A stretch of 32,451 nt of DNA, taken from assembly GCA_027483805.1 (NCBI GenBank), contig JAIXTS010000144.1, positions 1 to 32,451 on the forward strand. Direction: 5' to 3'. Source of the stretch: Azospirillum sp. (GTDB lineage Bacteria > Pseudomonadota > Alphaproteobacteria > Azospirillales > Azospirillaceae). The position numbers and the translations under genes are program-made. A model generated the notes under the pieces. It searched no databases and was not told where the DNA came from. It saw only the letters and a list, made by a program, of their open reading frames with translations. Within the stretch, counting starts at the first letter, position 1. The number at the start of each line of letters is the position of its first letter. Positions 7,848-17,341 of this stretch are shown piece after piece.

Positions 7848-10213
7848 CGGCTGGGCCGCCACCCGCGCAGCAGCAGCGCGTTGCCGACCACACAGACACT
7901 GGACGCGGCCATGGCCGCTCCGGCCAGCATGGGGTTCAACAGGCCCGCCATGGCCAGTGGCACGCCCACGAGATTGTAGATGAAGGCCCAGAACAGGTTC
8001 TGGCGTATCTTGGCCACCGTGCGGCGGGACACGGAAATGGCGTCGGCCACCAGGGACGGGTCGCCCCGCATCAGCGTCACCCCCGCTGCCCGCATGGCGA
8101 TATCGGTGCCGGTGCCCATGGCAATGCCGATATCGGCGGCGGCCAGGGCCGGGGCATCATTGATGCCGTCCCCCACCATGGCCACGATCCGCCCGCCCCG
8201 GCGCAGCCTGGCCAGCGCCTCGCCCTTGTCCTGCGGCAGCAAATCCGCCAGCACCTCATCCACACCCAGGGTGGCGGCGGTGGCGGCGGCGGCCCCTGCA
8301 TTATCGCCGGTCAGCATGATTGTGCGGATGCCCAGGGCCTTCAATCGGGCGATGGCGGCCGGCGCCGTGTCCTTCACCCGATCCCCAAAGGCGATCAGGC
8401 CCAGCACCACCCCATCCGCCGCCAGATAGGACAGGGTCCGCCCCTGGGCCGTCAGACCCTGCGCCACCGGCTCCAGCGCACGAATATCGACGCCCCGTTC
8501 CGTCATCAGCCGGGCATTGCCCAGCAGCAGGGCAGCCCCTTCTGCCCGTCCCTCCACGCCCAGCCCCGGCAGGGCGCGGATATCGACGGCCGCCGCGATG
8601 CCGGGCATGGCGTCCTTTATGGCCGCCGCCAGCGGATGCAGGCTGCCAGCCTGCAGGGCGGCGGCAAGGCGGAGCAGCTTGTCCTTGTCCCCGCCCGCCA
8701 CCGGCTGCACCGCCACCATTGCCGGTTTGCCGTCGGTCAGCGTGCCGGTCTTGTCAAAGGCCACTACGGCAATATCGCGCGCCCGTTCCAACGCCTCGGC
8801 ATCGCGGATCAGAATACCGGCACGGGCCGCCACACCGGTCCCCACCATCAGGGCTGTCGGCGTGGCCAGACCCAGGGCGCAGGGACAGGCAATGACCAGG
8901 ACCGACACCGCATTGATCAGCGCCACCTCCACCCCCGCACCCGCCAGCAGCCAGCCCGCCAGGGTCAGAAGCGACAGGACCAGGATCACCGGCACAAAGA
9001 CGGCGGATACCTTGTCGACCAGCCGCTGGACCGGCGCCTTCGCCGCCCCCGCCTCCTCCACCATGCGGATGATACGGGACAGGGTGCTCTCCGCGCCCAG
9101 CGCGCCGGTCGTGACGGCGATGAACCCGTCCAGATTCATTGCGCCGCCGGTGACGGCCGCCCCCGGCCCCTTGGCCACGGGCAGGCTTTCCCCCGTCAGC
9201 ATGCTTTCATCCAGATGGGTGGCCCCGTCCAGAATGGTGCCATCGACGGGCACCTGCTCCCCCGGCCTCACCAGAACCACATCCCCGCGCTCCAACTGGG
9301 CGATGGGCAGGGTGATTTCCCCGGCGCCGCGCCGCACCCGCGCCAGTTGGGGCCGCAGCGCCATCAGCGCCTCTATGGCGGCGCCCGTCTTGCGCTTGGC
9401 CCGTGCCTCCAGCCAGCGGCCCAGCAGCAGCATGGCAATGATCACCGCTGCCGCCTCATAATAAAGATGCGGCGCATGGCCGGGATGGGCGTTCAGCCAC
9501 ATCCAGCCCGACAGGCCCCACGCCGCCAGCGTACCCAGCACCACCAGCACATCCATGCTGGCCGTCCGGTGTTTCAGGGCGTTCCAGGCGCCTGCATAAA
9601 AGGGCCAGCCCAACCCGAACTGTACCGCGCTGCCCAGCACAAACTGGGCCCAGGCCGGCAATGCCGGCCCGCCCAGCATGGGAAACAGCAGCGGTGCGGA
9701 CAGGACCAGGGCCAGGATCGCCCGCCCCCCCTCGCCCAGGCCGGGATCACGGGCCGGAACCGGTTGTTCCGCAGCAGGCTGGGCCTCTTCCCCCGGCCCC
9801 GCCACACCATAGCCGACCGCGACCACGGCGGCCGCCAGATCATCGTCGCTGACATCGGCAGCATTGATCAGGGCCATGCTGGTGGCCTGTGAAATCCGGA
9901 CATCGATGACGCCGGGTACGGCGCGCAACGCCTTCTCCACCTTGCCGACACAGCCGGCACAGCGCAGGCCGGTCAGCGTCAGGCGCTTTGGCACGACAAC
10001 CGGCGTAAATCCCGCCGCCGTGATGGCAGCGACAATAGCCGCCGGCATCCTGTCACCGGCTTTGTCGCCGGTTGTGACCAGCACCCGCTCCGCCGACAGG
10101 TTGACGGTGACCGCTGCCACACCGGGCAGCCCAGCCACAGCCTTTTCAATCCGCCCCGCGCAGGAGGCGCAACGCATGCCCTGCACGGGCAAAGACAGGA
10201 TCGCGGACGACAT
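7844..10213 (-). CDS. copA: Cu(+)-translocating P1B-type ATPase with two N-terminal HMA domains
   Basis: 789 aa; HMA motifs GMRCASCAGRIE and GLRCAGCVGKVE, LTGESLPV, VIACPCALGLATPTA (CPC), FDKTGTLTDG, HPLA, MVGDGINDAPALAAADIGIAMGTGTDIAM. Confidence 0.95.
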   Translation of the reverse strand: MSSAILSLPVQGMRCASCAGRIEKAVAGLPGVAAVTVNLSAERVLVTTGDKAGDRMPAAIVAAITAAGFTPVVVPKRLTLTGLRCAGCVGKVEKALRAVPGVIDVRISQATSMALINAADVSDDDLAAAVVAVGYGVAGPGEEAQPAAEQPVPARDPGLGEGGRAILALVLSAPLLFPMLGGPALPAWAQFVLGSAVQFGLGWPFYAGAWNALKHRTASMDVLVVLGTLAAWGLSGWMWLNAHPGHAPHLYYEAAAVIIAMLLLGRWLEARAKRKTGAAIEALMALRPQLARVRRGAGEITLPIAQLERGDVVLVRPGEQVPVDGTILDGATHLDESMLTGESLPVAKGPGAAVTGGAMNLDGFIAVTTGALGAESTLSRIIRMVEEAGAAKAPVQRLVDKVSAVFVPVILVLSLLTLAGWLLAGAGVEVALINAVSVLVIACPCALGLATPTALMVGTGVAARAGILIRDAEALERARDIAVVAFDKTGTLTDGKPAMVAVQPVAGGDKDKLLRLAAALQAGSLHPLAAAIKDAMPGIAAAVDIRALPGLGVEGRAEGAALLLGNARLMTERGVDIRALEPVAQGLTAQGRTLSYLAADGVVLGLIAFGDRVKDTAPAAIARLKALGIRTIMLTGDNAGAAAATAATLGVDEVLADLLPQDKGEALARLRRGGRIVAMVGDGINDAPALAAADIGIAMGTGTDIAMRAAGVTLMRGDPSLVADAISVSRRTVAKIRQNLFWAFIYNLVGVPLAMAGLLNPMLAGAAMAASSVCVVGNALLLRGWRPSR

Positions 10214-10330
10214 CCCAAACCCCTTCCGGCCCTTGGCCGGTCATTGGATGACCCGGAAAGAGAACAGCGAACAGCGGCATAAGGTCCATGACCCAGCGCA
10301 AATCCGCGTCCCTTCCGGCACTGTCCACTG

Positions 10331-10361
10331 TTTCTGAACCTTCCCACCATGGGAAGGTCAA
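10331..10361 (-). promoter_or_regulatory. CueR/MerR-family operator and promoter for copA
   Basis: Perfect dyad ACCTTCCC-ACCAT-GGGAAGGT (10338-10358) overlapping a minus-strand TTGACC (-35, 10356-10361), the layout of MerR-type promoters, ~120 nt upstream of the copA start and pointing toward it. Confidence 0.8.
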
Positions 10362-10377
10362 GGGGTTATCATTGGCC

Positions 10378-13300
10378 TCAATCGGAGATCAGGGACAAAA
10401 GCGCGTCGCCCGTCGTCACGGCCCGCCCGGCCCGACAATGAACGGCGCCCACCCGGCCGGCCGCACGGGCATGGACGACGAACTCCATCTTCATCGCCTC
10501 CAGGATGACCAGCGGCTGCCCGACCTCCACCACCTGCCCGACCTCCACCAGCACCTTCCAGACATTGCCGGAGATATCGGCCTGGATGGCATTATCGTCG
10601 GCGACCGGGGGCGGCGCGTCATCGGCGACGGTGGCACTGTCATCCGACTGCCAGCGCGCCACCTCCGCGGTAAACGCCGTCTGCTGGCGGGTGCGGAAGG
10701 CGGCGATGTCATCAGCCTCCGCCGCCCAGGCGGCCTCATGCGCTTCCAGGTCGAAGACCGACTGCTCCACCCGTACCTGCGCACGGCCGGCGCGGAAGTC
10801 GGTACGGAAGGCGTCCAGGTCGGATTCTGTCACCGGATAGAACCTTACCCGGTCAAAGAAGCGCAGCAGCCAGGGTTCGGCCCCGAACTGCCGGTTGGCC
10901 AGGAACTTATTCCAGATCGGCACTGTCCGGCCCACCAGCTGATAGCCGCCAGGACTGTCCATGCCATAGATGCACATATAGACACCACCAATGCCCACCG
11001 TGCCTTCCGCCGTGTAGGTGCGGGCGGGGTTGTATTTGCTGGTCAGCAGCCGGTGGCGGGGGTCCAGCGGCACCGCACAGGGCGCCCCCAGATAGACGTC
11101 ACCCAGGCCCAGCACCATGTAGCTGGCATCAAAAATCGTGTCTCGCACCTGCTCGCGGCTGCCCAACCCGTTGATGCGCTGGATGAAGTCCACATTATTG
11201 GGCAGCCACGGTGCATCGGCCTTCACCGTTTCCTGATAGCGCGTGACGGCGCCCAGGGTGGCACTATCCTCAAACGCCATGGGCAGATGCACGATGCGGC
11301 TGGGCACCTTCAGCCCCGCCACGCTCCCCAGCCCTTCTTCCAGCTGCAACAAGGTCGCAACCAGCGCCTGCTGGCCGATCACCCGGCTGTCATAATGGAT
11401 CTGGACCGACCGCACGCCGGGCGACATTTCGGCCACCCCCGGCACCTTGGCCGCCGTCAATGCCTCCATCAGCAGATGGATACGCAGACGCAGCCGCAGG
11501 TCCAGGATGTTCTCGCCATATTCCAGCAGGATGTATTTATCGCCGGCCTGACGATAGGTGACCAGGGGCCGCTCACCGCTGGCCGGCAGGCGCATCAGGA
11601 TGCAGGTCTCCGGCGTCCCACCCGCCAGCACCGGCAACGCGTTGTCGGTCAGTCCCTCTATCGCCGCGTCCTGTGCCCGCTCCAGGGCCAGCGCGTCGGC
11701 AAAACTGACGGGGCGGAAGCGGATCGTGTCGCCCGGCTTCACCTGCCCCACCTTCCACAGCTCGGCCTTGATGATGGTGGCGGGACAGACAAACCCGCCC
11801 AGGCTGGGCCCGTCACAGGTCAGGATGACGGGGGTGTCGCCGGTGAAATTGATGCTGCCAATGGCATAGACGCAATCATGAATGTTGGACGGGTGCAGCC
11901 CTGCCTCTCCCCCGTCGCTGCGCGTCCATTCCGGTTTCGGCCCGACCAGCCGCACGCCCAGCCGGTTGGAATTGTGATGCACGCGATAATCACTGGTGAA
12001 AAATGTCTCCATGGCGTCGGGCGTAAAGAAGTCGGGCGCGCCATGCGGGCCGTACAGGACCGCGATATCCCAATGTCTGCCATAGGCGGGGACCAACGAT
12101 GCCGGTACCGGTGCGGGATCAAAGGCTGGGGCGGGCGTCGTACAGGCGGGAGAACCGGGCCGGCTGACTGGCAGCACGTCACAAACACGCAGGATGCGCC
12201 CGGCATGGCCGCCAAACTGCCCCAGCACAAAGGTGGATTTGCTGCCCAGATAGTCGGGCACGTCCAGACCATTGCGGATGGCGATATAGGTGCGGCACCC
12301 GCTTTCCGCCCGGCCCAGGCGCAATACCTGCCCGGCCTTCACCGTCACCGGCACCCAGAAGGGCAGCGCCTCGCCCTCATCCAGTACCGCCCTCATGGCA
12401 GCCCCGGTGAGGGCAATGACGGCATCGCCATGGAACCTCAGCGTCGGTCCTTGCAGGGTGCATTCCAGACCGGCCGCCGCCGCATCATTGCCGACGATGC
12501 GGTTGGCCAGCCGGAAGGCGTAATCATCCATCGGTCCCGATGGCGGCACCCCGATATCCCAATAGCCATGCCGCCCCGGATAATCCTGCACGGTCGTGTA
12601 GGTCCCAGGCTCCACCACCTCCAACACGGGCGAGACATGGTGATAGCTGTCCAGGAACCGCGTGGACATTTTGGCATCGATGAAGGTCCGGCCCGACAGG
12701 ATGCCGCGCAGATAATCCAGATTGGTGGCAATGCCATGCAGGCGCGTGGCATCAAGCGCCGCCAGCATTTTTAACCGCGCGGCCTCCCGGTCCGGCCCGT
12801 GCACGATCAGCTTGGCGATCATCGGGTCGTAATGGGCCGACACTTCCGTCCCTGTCCTCACCCAACCATCAACCCGCACACCTTCGGGAAAAAACACTTC
12901 GGTCAGGGTACCGGGCGAGGGCGCAAAATTGCGCACCGGGTTTTCGGCATAAAGCCGCACCTCGATCGACGCGCCCTGCGGTTCCGGCACCTGGGCGAAA
13001 TCGGGCGGATCGCCGGCAGCGATACGGATCATCCATTCCACCAGGTCCAGGCCGGTGACCGCCTCCGTCACCGGATGTTCGACCTGCAGCCTTGTGTTCA
13101 CCTCCAGGAAATAGAAGGCGTCGCGCGCGCTGTCATAAATGAATTCCACGGTACCGGCAGAGACATAGCCCACCGCCTGACCCAGGCGCACAGCGGCGTC
13201 CAGCAGGCGGGCGCGTGTGTCGGGCGGCAGGCCGGGGGCGGGCGTTTCCTCAATCACTTTCTGGTTACGGCGCTGGACCGAACAGTCACGTTCCCCCAGA

Positions 13301-13965
13301 GCGACAACATTGCCCCGGCCATCGCCGAATATCTGCACCTCGACATGCCGCGCGTCCGACACGAAGCGTTCGATGAACACCCCGCCATCCTTGAAAAAGG
13401 ACTGACCCAGCCGCTTCACACTGTCGAAGGCCGCGACCAGCTCGCCTTCGTCCGCGCAGCGCTGCAAGCCGATACCGCCACCGCCAGCGGTGCTTTTCAG
13501 CATGACCGGATAGCCGATCCCCGCGGCCGCAGCCTTGGCCTCCGCCACATCCTTCAACAGATCGGTGCCAGGTGTCAGGGGCACGCCGGCCGCCTTGGCA
13601 ATCTCCCTCGACGTATGTTTCAGACCGAAACGGCGGATCTGGTCCGGCGTCGGGCCAACAAACGCGATGCCGGCGGCGGCGCATTGTTCGGCGAAATCGG
13701 TGTTTTCGGACAGGAAGCCGTAACCGGGAATGATGGCCTCTGCCCCCGTTTCCCGCGCGATCTCGATGATCCGGTCGCCCCGCAGATAGCTGTCCGCCGG
13801 CGTCTGACCGCCCAGCGATACCGCCAGATCGGCCACCGCCACATGCAGACTGTCAGCATCCGCGTCGGAGTAGATGGCGACCGACCGGATGCCCATCCGC
13901 TTCAAGGTGGCAGCAATTCGAACAGCGATCTCACCACGATTGGCGATCAGGACGGTGCTGAACAT
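10378..13965 (-). CDS. Urea carboxylase (biotin-dependent; BC, carboxyltransferase/KipA-KipI-like and BCCP domains)
   Basis: ORF 10378..14103, start MFSTVLIANRGEIAVRI at 13965 (1195 aa). Biotin carboxylase motifs (TAGGGGIGLQ, FLEVNTRLQVEHPVTE), allophanate-hydrolase subunit 1/2-like regions (YTTVQDYPGRHGYWDIGVPPSGPMDD), biotin site VILEAMKMEFVV. Confidence 0.92.
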   Translation of the reverse strand: MFSTVLIANRGEIAVRIAATLKRMGIRSVAIYSDADADSLHVAVADLAVSLGGQTPADSYLRGDRIIEIARETGAEAIIPGYGFLSENTDFAEQCAAAGIAFVGPTPDQIRRFGLKHTSREIAKAAGVPLTPGTDLLKDVAEAKAAAAGIGYPVMLKSTAGGGGIGLQRCADEGELVAAFDSVKRLGQSFFKDGGVFIERFVSDARHVEVQIFGDGRGNVVALGERDCSVQRRNQKVIEETPAPGLPPDTRARLLDAAVRLGQAVGYVSAGTVEFIYDSARDAFYFLEVNTRLQVEHPVTEAVTGLDLVEWMIRIAAGDPPDFAQVPEPQGASIEVRLYAENPVRNFAPSPGTLTEVFFPEGVRVDGWVRTGTEVSAHYDPMIAKLIVHGPDREAARLKMLAALDATRLHGIATNLDYLRGILSGRTFIDAKMSTRFLDSYHHVSPVLEVVEPGTYTTVQDYPGRHGYWDIGVPPSGPMDDYAFRLANRIVGNDAAAAGLECTLQGPTLRFHGDAVIALTGAAMRAVLDEGEALPFWVPVTVKAGQVLRLGRAESGCRTYIAIRNGLDVPDYLGSKSTFVLGQFGGHAGRILRVCDVLPVSRPGSPACTTPAPAFDPAPVPASLVPAYGRHWDIAVLYGPHGAPDFFTPDAMETFFTSDYRVHHNSNRLGVRLVGPKPEWTRSDGGEAGLHPSNIHDCVYAIGSINFTGDTPVILTCDGPSLGGFVCPATIIKAELWKVGQVKPGDTIRFRPVSFADALALERAQDAAIEGLTDNALPVLAGGTPETCILMRLPASGERPLVTYRQAGDKYILLEYGENILDLRLRLRIHLLMEALTAAKVPGVAEMSPGVRSVQIHYDSRVIGQQALVATLLQLEEGLGSVAGLKVPSRIVHLPMAFEDSATLGAVTRYQETVKADAPWLPNNVDFIQRINGLGSREQVRDTIFDASYMVLGLGDVYLGAPCAVPLDPRHRLLTSKYNPARTYTAEGTVGIGGVYMCIYGMDSPGGYQLVGRTVPIWNKFLANRQFGAEPWLLRFFDRVRFYPVTESDLDAFRTDFRAGRAQVRVEQSVFDLEAHEAAWAAEADDIAAFRTRQQTAFTAEVARWQSDDSATVADDAPPPVADDNAIQADISGNVWKVLVEVGQVVEVGQPLVILEAMKMEFVVHARAAGRVGAVHCRAGRAVTTGDALLSLISD

Positions 13966-13984
13966 TCTCTGATTCCCTTCCTGA

Positions 13985-15772
13985 TCAAGCCGCATTCTGG
14001 GCGCGCAGGCGCATATAGGCGCGCCAGCCGCCCAGGCTGGTGATGTCGGCGGCGTCGCGGGTGGCCCAGGCTTCGCACAGAAAACCCTGCACATGCCGCC
14101 CATCGACCAGTTCCAGGGTCCCGATGCCCAGCGGCGGCGGGATCAGCGCCACAAAGGACCCGTAATGGGCCACCGGCATGTCCCACAGTTCCACCGCGAT
14201 GGGCATGCCCTCCCCTGTTCGAAGCAGCCCCGGCTTGGGCGGGGTGGTGCCCGGCAGGGCGTAAAGGCGATAGGCGGCAGACGTCAGCGTGCTTTCCAGC
14301 AATACCGCCCCGCGCTCGGTCAGTTGACCGTTCAGCGGCATGCCCGACAGATGCGCACCGACCACGGCCAGCGTGACATGCCCATGCCTTCCATCAACCA
14401 CCCGTTCGCCCTGCGGCAAGGCCAGGTTGGAAGTTCCACGTTTCCAGGGACTTGCGGCCTGCCACAGCCGCCCGAACTCGATCAACCGTGCCTCGTTCCA
14501 GGCGGGTGCGATCAGGGTGATGCCGGCCGGCAGTCCGTCCTCCCGCATGCCCCCCGGCAGGGCGATGGCGGACCAATCCAGCAGGTTGACGAAATTTGTG
14601 TAAAGCCCCATGCGGCTGTTCACCCCCACCGGATCGGCCATCACCTCTTCCAGGGTGGGCAGGGTTGGGGCCGTGGGTACCAGCAGCCCGTCCAGCCCCG
14701 TCATCAGGTCCTCGGCCCGCCGCGCCAGGTCCATGCGCCGATATTCTGCCTTGAAACCGTCGGCGGCGGTGAAGGTACGCGCCTTGTCAATGATCGACCG
14801 GACCACGGGATGCACAATGTCGGGCCGGTCGCGCATCACCGCCTCGATGGCGGCATAACGTTCGGCCACCCAGGGCCCGTCATACAGCAGGGCAGCCACA
14901 TCCCACAGCGGCTGAAAATCAATCATCCGCAGGTCCACGCCCAGCGATGTCAGCCGCGACAGCGCGGCCTGATACGCTGCCTCCGCCGCGCGATCCCCGA
15001 ACCAGTTGGTTTGGGCTGGAATGCCCAGCACAGGCCGTGCCGGCCAGGCGGTGGGCGGGGCGCCGGCCTTGCGGGAATAGGCATCGGTGGCATCATAGCC
15101 CTGCATCTGCGCCAGCACGCTGGCCGCATCATCGACCGACAGGGCCAGGACGGTGATGCAGTCCAGCGTGCGGCAGGCCGGCACCAGACCGCGCGTAGAG
15201 ACCAGACCCCGCGTCGGCTTCAGCCCCACCAGATTATTGTGGCCCGCCGGTACCCGCCCCGATCCCGCCGTGTCCGTGCCCAGCGCGAACGGCACCAGCC
15301 CGCGCGCCACCACCGACGCCGACCCGGAACTGGACCCGCCGCTGACATGATCGGCGCTGAAGGCGTTGGGAACGGCACCATAAGGAGAACGGGTGCCCAC
15401 CAGGCCCGTGGCGAACTGGTCCAGGTTGGTTTTGCCGATGACGACAGCCCCCGCCGCCTCCAGCTTCGCCACCGCCAGCGCGCTGGCATCGGGCAGATAG
15501 GCAAAATCCGGGCAGGCGCAGCTTGTCGGCAGGCCGGCCGCGTCGATATTGTCCTTCACGGCAAAGGGAATACCATAAAGCGGGGCCGACGGGTCCAGCG
15601 CCTGCAGACGGGCGGTCAGCGCGTCGGCACTGATCAGACTGATCCAGGCAGGATCATCGGTGGACAGCCGGCTCAGCAAATCCGGCAGCAGGTCCTGCGG
15701 CCGCGCACCCGCCCGATAGGAATTGGCCCAGTCCTGCAATGTCCAGAATTGGGGGACGGTGCTGTTGCTCAT
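13985..15772 (-). CDS. atzF: Allophanate hydrolase (amidase signature family)
   Basis: 595 aa; IPFAVKDNIDAAGLPTSCACPDFAY, SADHVSGGSSSGSASVVARGLVPFALGTDTAGSGRVPAGHNNLVGLKPTRGLVSTRG (amidase signature, Ser-cisSer-Lys), C-terminal allophanate hydrolase domain; 19 nt upstream of the urea carboxylase start. Confidence 0.92.
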   Translation of the reverse strand: MSNSTVPQFWTLQDWANSYRAGARPQDLLPDLLSRLSTDDPAWISLISADALTARLQALDPSAPLYGIPFAVKDNIDAAGLPTSCACPDFAYLPDASALAVAKLEAAGAVVIGKTNLDQFATGLVGTRSPYGAVPNAFSADHVSGGSSSGSASVVARGLVPFALGTDTAGSGRVPAGHNNLVGLKPTRGLVSTRGLVPACRTLDCITVLALSVDDAASVLAQMQGYDATDAYSRKAGAPPTAWPARPVLGIPAQTNWFGDRAAEAAYQAALSRLTSLGVDLRMIDFQPLWDVAALLYDGPWVAERYAAIEAVMRDRPDIVHPVVRSIIDKARTFTAADGFKAEYRRMDLARRAEDLMTGLDGLLVPTAPTLPTLEEVMADPVGVNSRMGLYTNFVNLLDWSAIALPGGMREDGLPAGITLIAPAWNEARLIEFGRLWQAASPWKRGTSNLALPQGERVVDGRHGHVTLAVVGAHLSGMPLNGQLTERGAVLLESTLTSAAYRLYALPGTTPPKPGLLRTGEGMPIAVELWDMPVAHYGSFVALIPPPLGIGTLELVDGRHVQGFLCEAWATRDAADITSLGGWRAYMRLRAQNAA

Positions 15773-15873
15773 GGTCGGGCCTGATCCGCTATGTCCCGGG
15801 TGGAACGGTGGGATCAGTATGGGGACCCATGCTGCACTGCCATATACGCAGGATGACGTATTGGGCGGTCAGA

Positions 15874-16509
15874 TCAGGACGGCCGCAGTTCCTTCTTGAA
15901 CCGCTCCGCCAGGACCGGATGGGCCAGGGCGTCGGCCATCGCCACCGGATCGGGGCTCTTGTCCAGCAGCAGGGCATTCAGCCGCGCCACAGTCCAGCCG
16001 GCATCCCCGCGCTGCACCAGATCCACCCGATCACCTGCCGCCAGCATACCCGGCTGCACCACATGCATGTACCAGCCGGGCGTACCGGCCTTCATGGCCA
16101 GCGGTCCCAGCGCCTTGGCACCAGTCAGCACGCCCGGCCAGGAACAGCGGGGCACCGGCTGGTTCACCATGACCAGCACCTGTCCGATGGCCAGAAGATC
16201 ACCGATGCGGGCCTCGGCATCGGTATAGCCCTCGAACAGCAGATTCTCCCCAAAGCCGGGGCGGGGCAGCGCACGGCCCAGCGAGGCCTCCAGCGCCCCA
16301 TAGGATTCCGCGGCGAAACCATGCAGGGCGGTGTCACCTTGTGTCCGGCTGCGATAGGCGCTTTCATCCCCGGCCAGACCGGAGGGAGCAAGGGTAACCG
16401 GACCGCTCACCGGCGATTTGGCAATACCTGTCCCCTCGACCCGGCCCTTGGCATTGGCGCGGGCCTGGACGCGACCGACATTCACCTGAAGGATACGCAT
16501 CACGGCCAC
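15874..16509 (-). CDS. MOSC domain-containing protein (YiiM-like)
   Basis: 211 aa; GIAKSPVSGPVTLAPSGLAGDESAYRSRTQGDTALHGFA, GENLLFEGYTDAEARIGDLLAIGQVLVMVNQPVPRCSWP (conserved C). Start may be MRIL at 16500. Confidence 0.85.
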   Translation of the reverse strand: MAVMRILQVNVGRVQARANAKGRVEGTGIAKSPVSGPVTLAPSGLAGDESAYRSRTQGDTALHGFAAESYGALEASLGRALPRPGFGENLLFEGYTDAEARIGDLLAIGQVLVMVNQPVPRCSWPGVLTGAKALGPLAMKAGTPGWYMHVVQPGMLAAGDRVDLVQRGDAGWTVARLNALLLDKSPDPVAMADALAHPVLAERFKKELRPS

Positions 16510-16571
16510 CCGAACAGCAAAAGGGCCGGTCGCAACGGACCGGCCCCCCGAACCCTCATCCTGCCGGACCG

Positions 16572-17216
16572 TTACCGGAAGGCCTCGGCGCTTTCGATGA
16601 TGTGGCTGACGACGCCATATTCCTTGGCCTCTTCCGCCGACATCCAGAAATTGCGGTCGGTATCCAGTACCACCCGCTCATAGGGCTGGCCGGTTTCGCG
16701 CGCGATCTCTTCATTGATACGCTTGCGCATCTTGATGATTTCCTTCGCCTCGATGGCGATATCGGTGGCGGGGCCACCGACACCGCCCGCGGGCTGATGG
16801 ATCATGAAGCGTGTGTTGGGCAGGCAGAACCGGTCTTCCTTGGCGGCGCCCAGGAAGATATGCGCGCCGGCCGATGCCACCCAGCCGGTGCCCAGCACCA
16901 TGACGCGCGGCTTCACGAAGCGGATCATGTCATGGATCGTGTCGCCGGATTCGACATGGCCGCCCGGCGAGTTGATGATCAGCTTGATCGGCTCATCATT
17001 CTCGGCGGCCAGACCCAGCAGCTGGGCCGTCACGGCCTGCGCCACCTTCTGGTTGATCTCGCCAAACAGCAGGATGGTGCGGGCCTTGAACAGATTCTGC
17101 GCGATGGAGGGCGGCGCCTTGGCCTTTTCCTCCTGGGCATCGGACTCCGGCTTTTCGTCCTCAAGACGGATCGGATTGACGAGCAAGGCGGCACTCCTGA
17201 ATTTGGTATTCTGCAT
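16572..17216 (-). CDS. ATP-dependent Clp protease proteolytic subunit (divergent ClpP-like)
   Basis: 214 aa; ILLFGEINQKVAQAV, IKLIINSPGGHVESGDTIHDMI, GTGWVASAGAHIFLGA (nucleophile Ser), RFMIHQPAGGVGG (His), VVLDTDRNFWMSAEEAKEYGVVSHII (Asp). Confidence 0.88.
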   Translation of the reverse strand: MQNTKFRSAALLVNPIRLEDEKPESDAQEEKAKAPPSIAQNLFKARTILLFGEINQKVAQAVTAQLLGLAAENDEPIKLIINSPGGHVESGDTIHDMIRFVKPRVMVLGTGWVASAGAHIFLGAAKEDRFCLPNTRFMIHQPAGGVGGPATDIAIEAKEIIKMRKRINEEIARETGQPYERVVLDTDRNFWMSAEEAKEYGVVSHIIESAEAFR

Positions 17217-17341
17217 TCACTGACCTAGCGGGAAATCGGCTGCGGTTCAACCCATCATTAGATGGGAGTTCCATACTCATGCCGACACGCATGAACCATG
17301 ACCGTCGGCACGGCGGCGCGCGGTGATTGCCGGCGCCACTA

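Noticed and set aside
7802-9892. Plus-strand ORF of 696 aa
   Set aside because: Fully antisense to copA, which has unmistakable P-type ATPase motifs; the translation is rich in H/Q/R/G/P with no recognisable domain, typical of antisense reading of high-GC genes.
10288-12774. Plus-strand ORF of 828 aa
   Set aside because: Antisense to urea carboxylase; low-complexity antisense composition and no motifs.
14093-15784. Plus-strand ORF of 563 aa (and the 12799..14043 ORF of 414 aa)
   Set aside because: Antisense to allophanate hydrolase and urea carboxylase respectively; compositional artefacts of GC-rich codon usage.
15773-15873. Possible guanidine-I (ykkC) riboswitch upstream of the allophanate hydrolase gene
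   Set aside because: The gap is ~100 nt and I could not find the conserved ykkC sequence blocks; not claimed.
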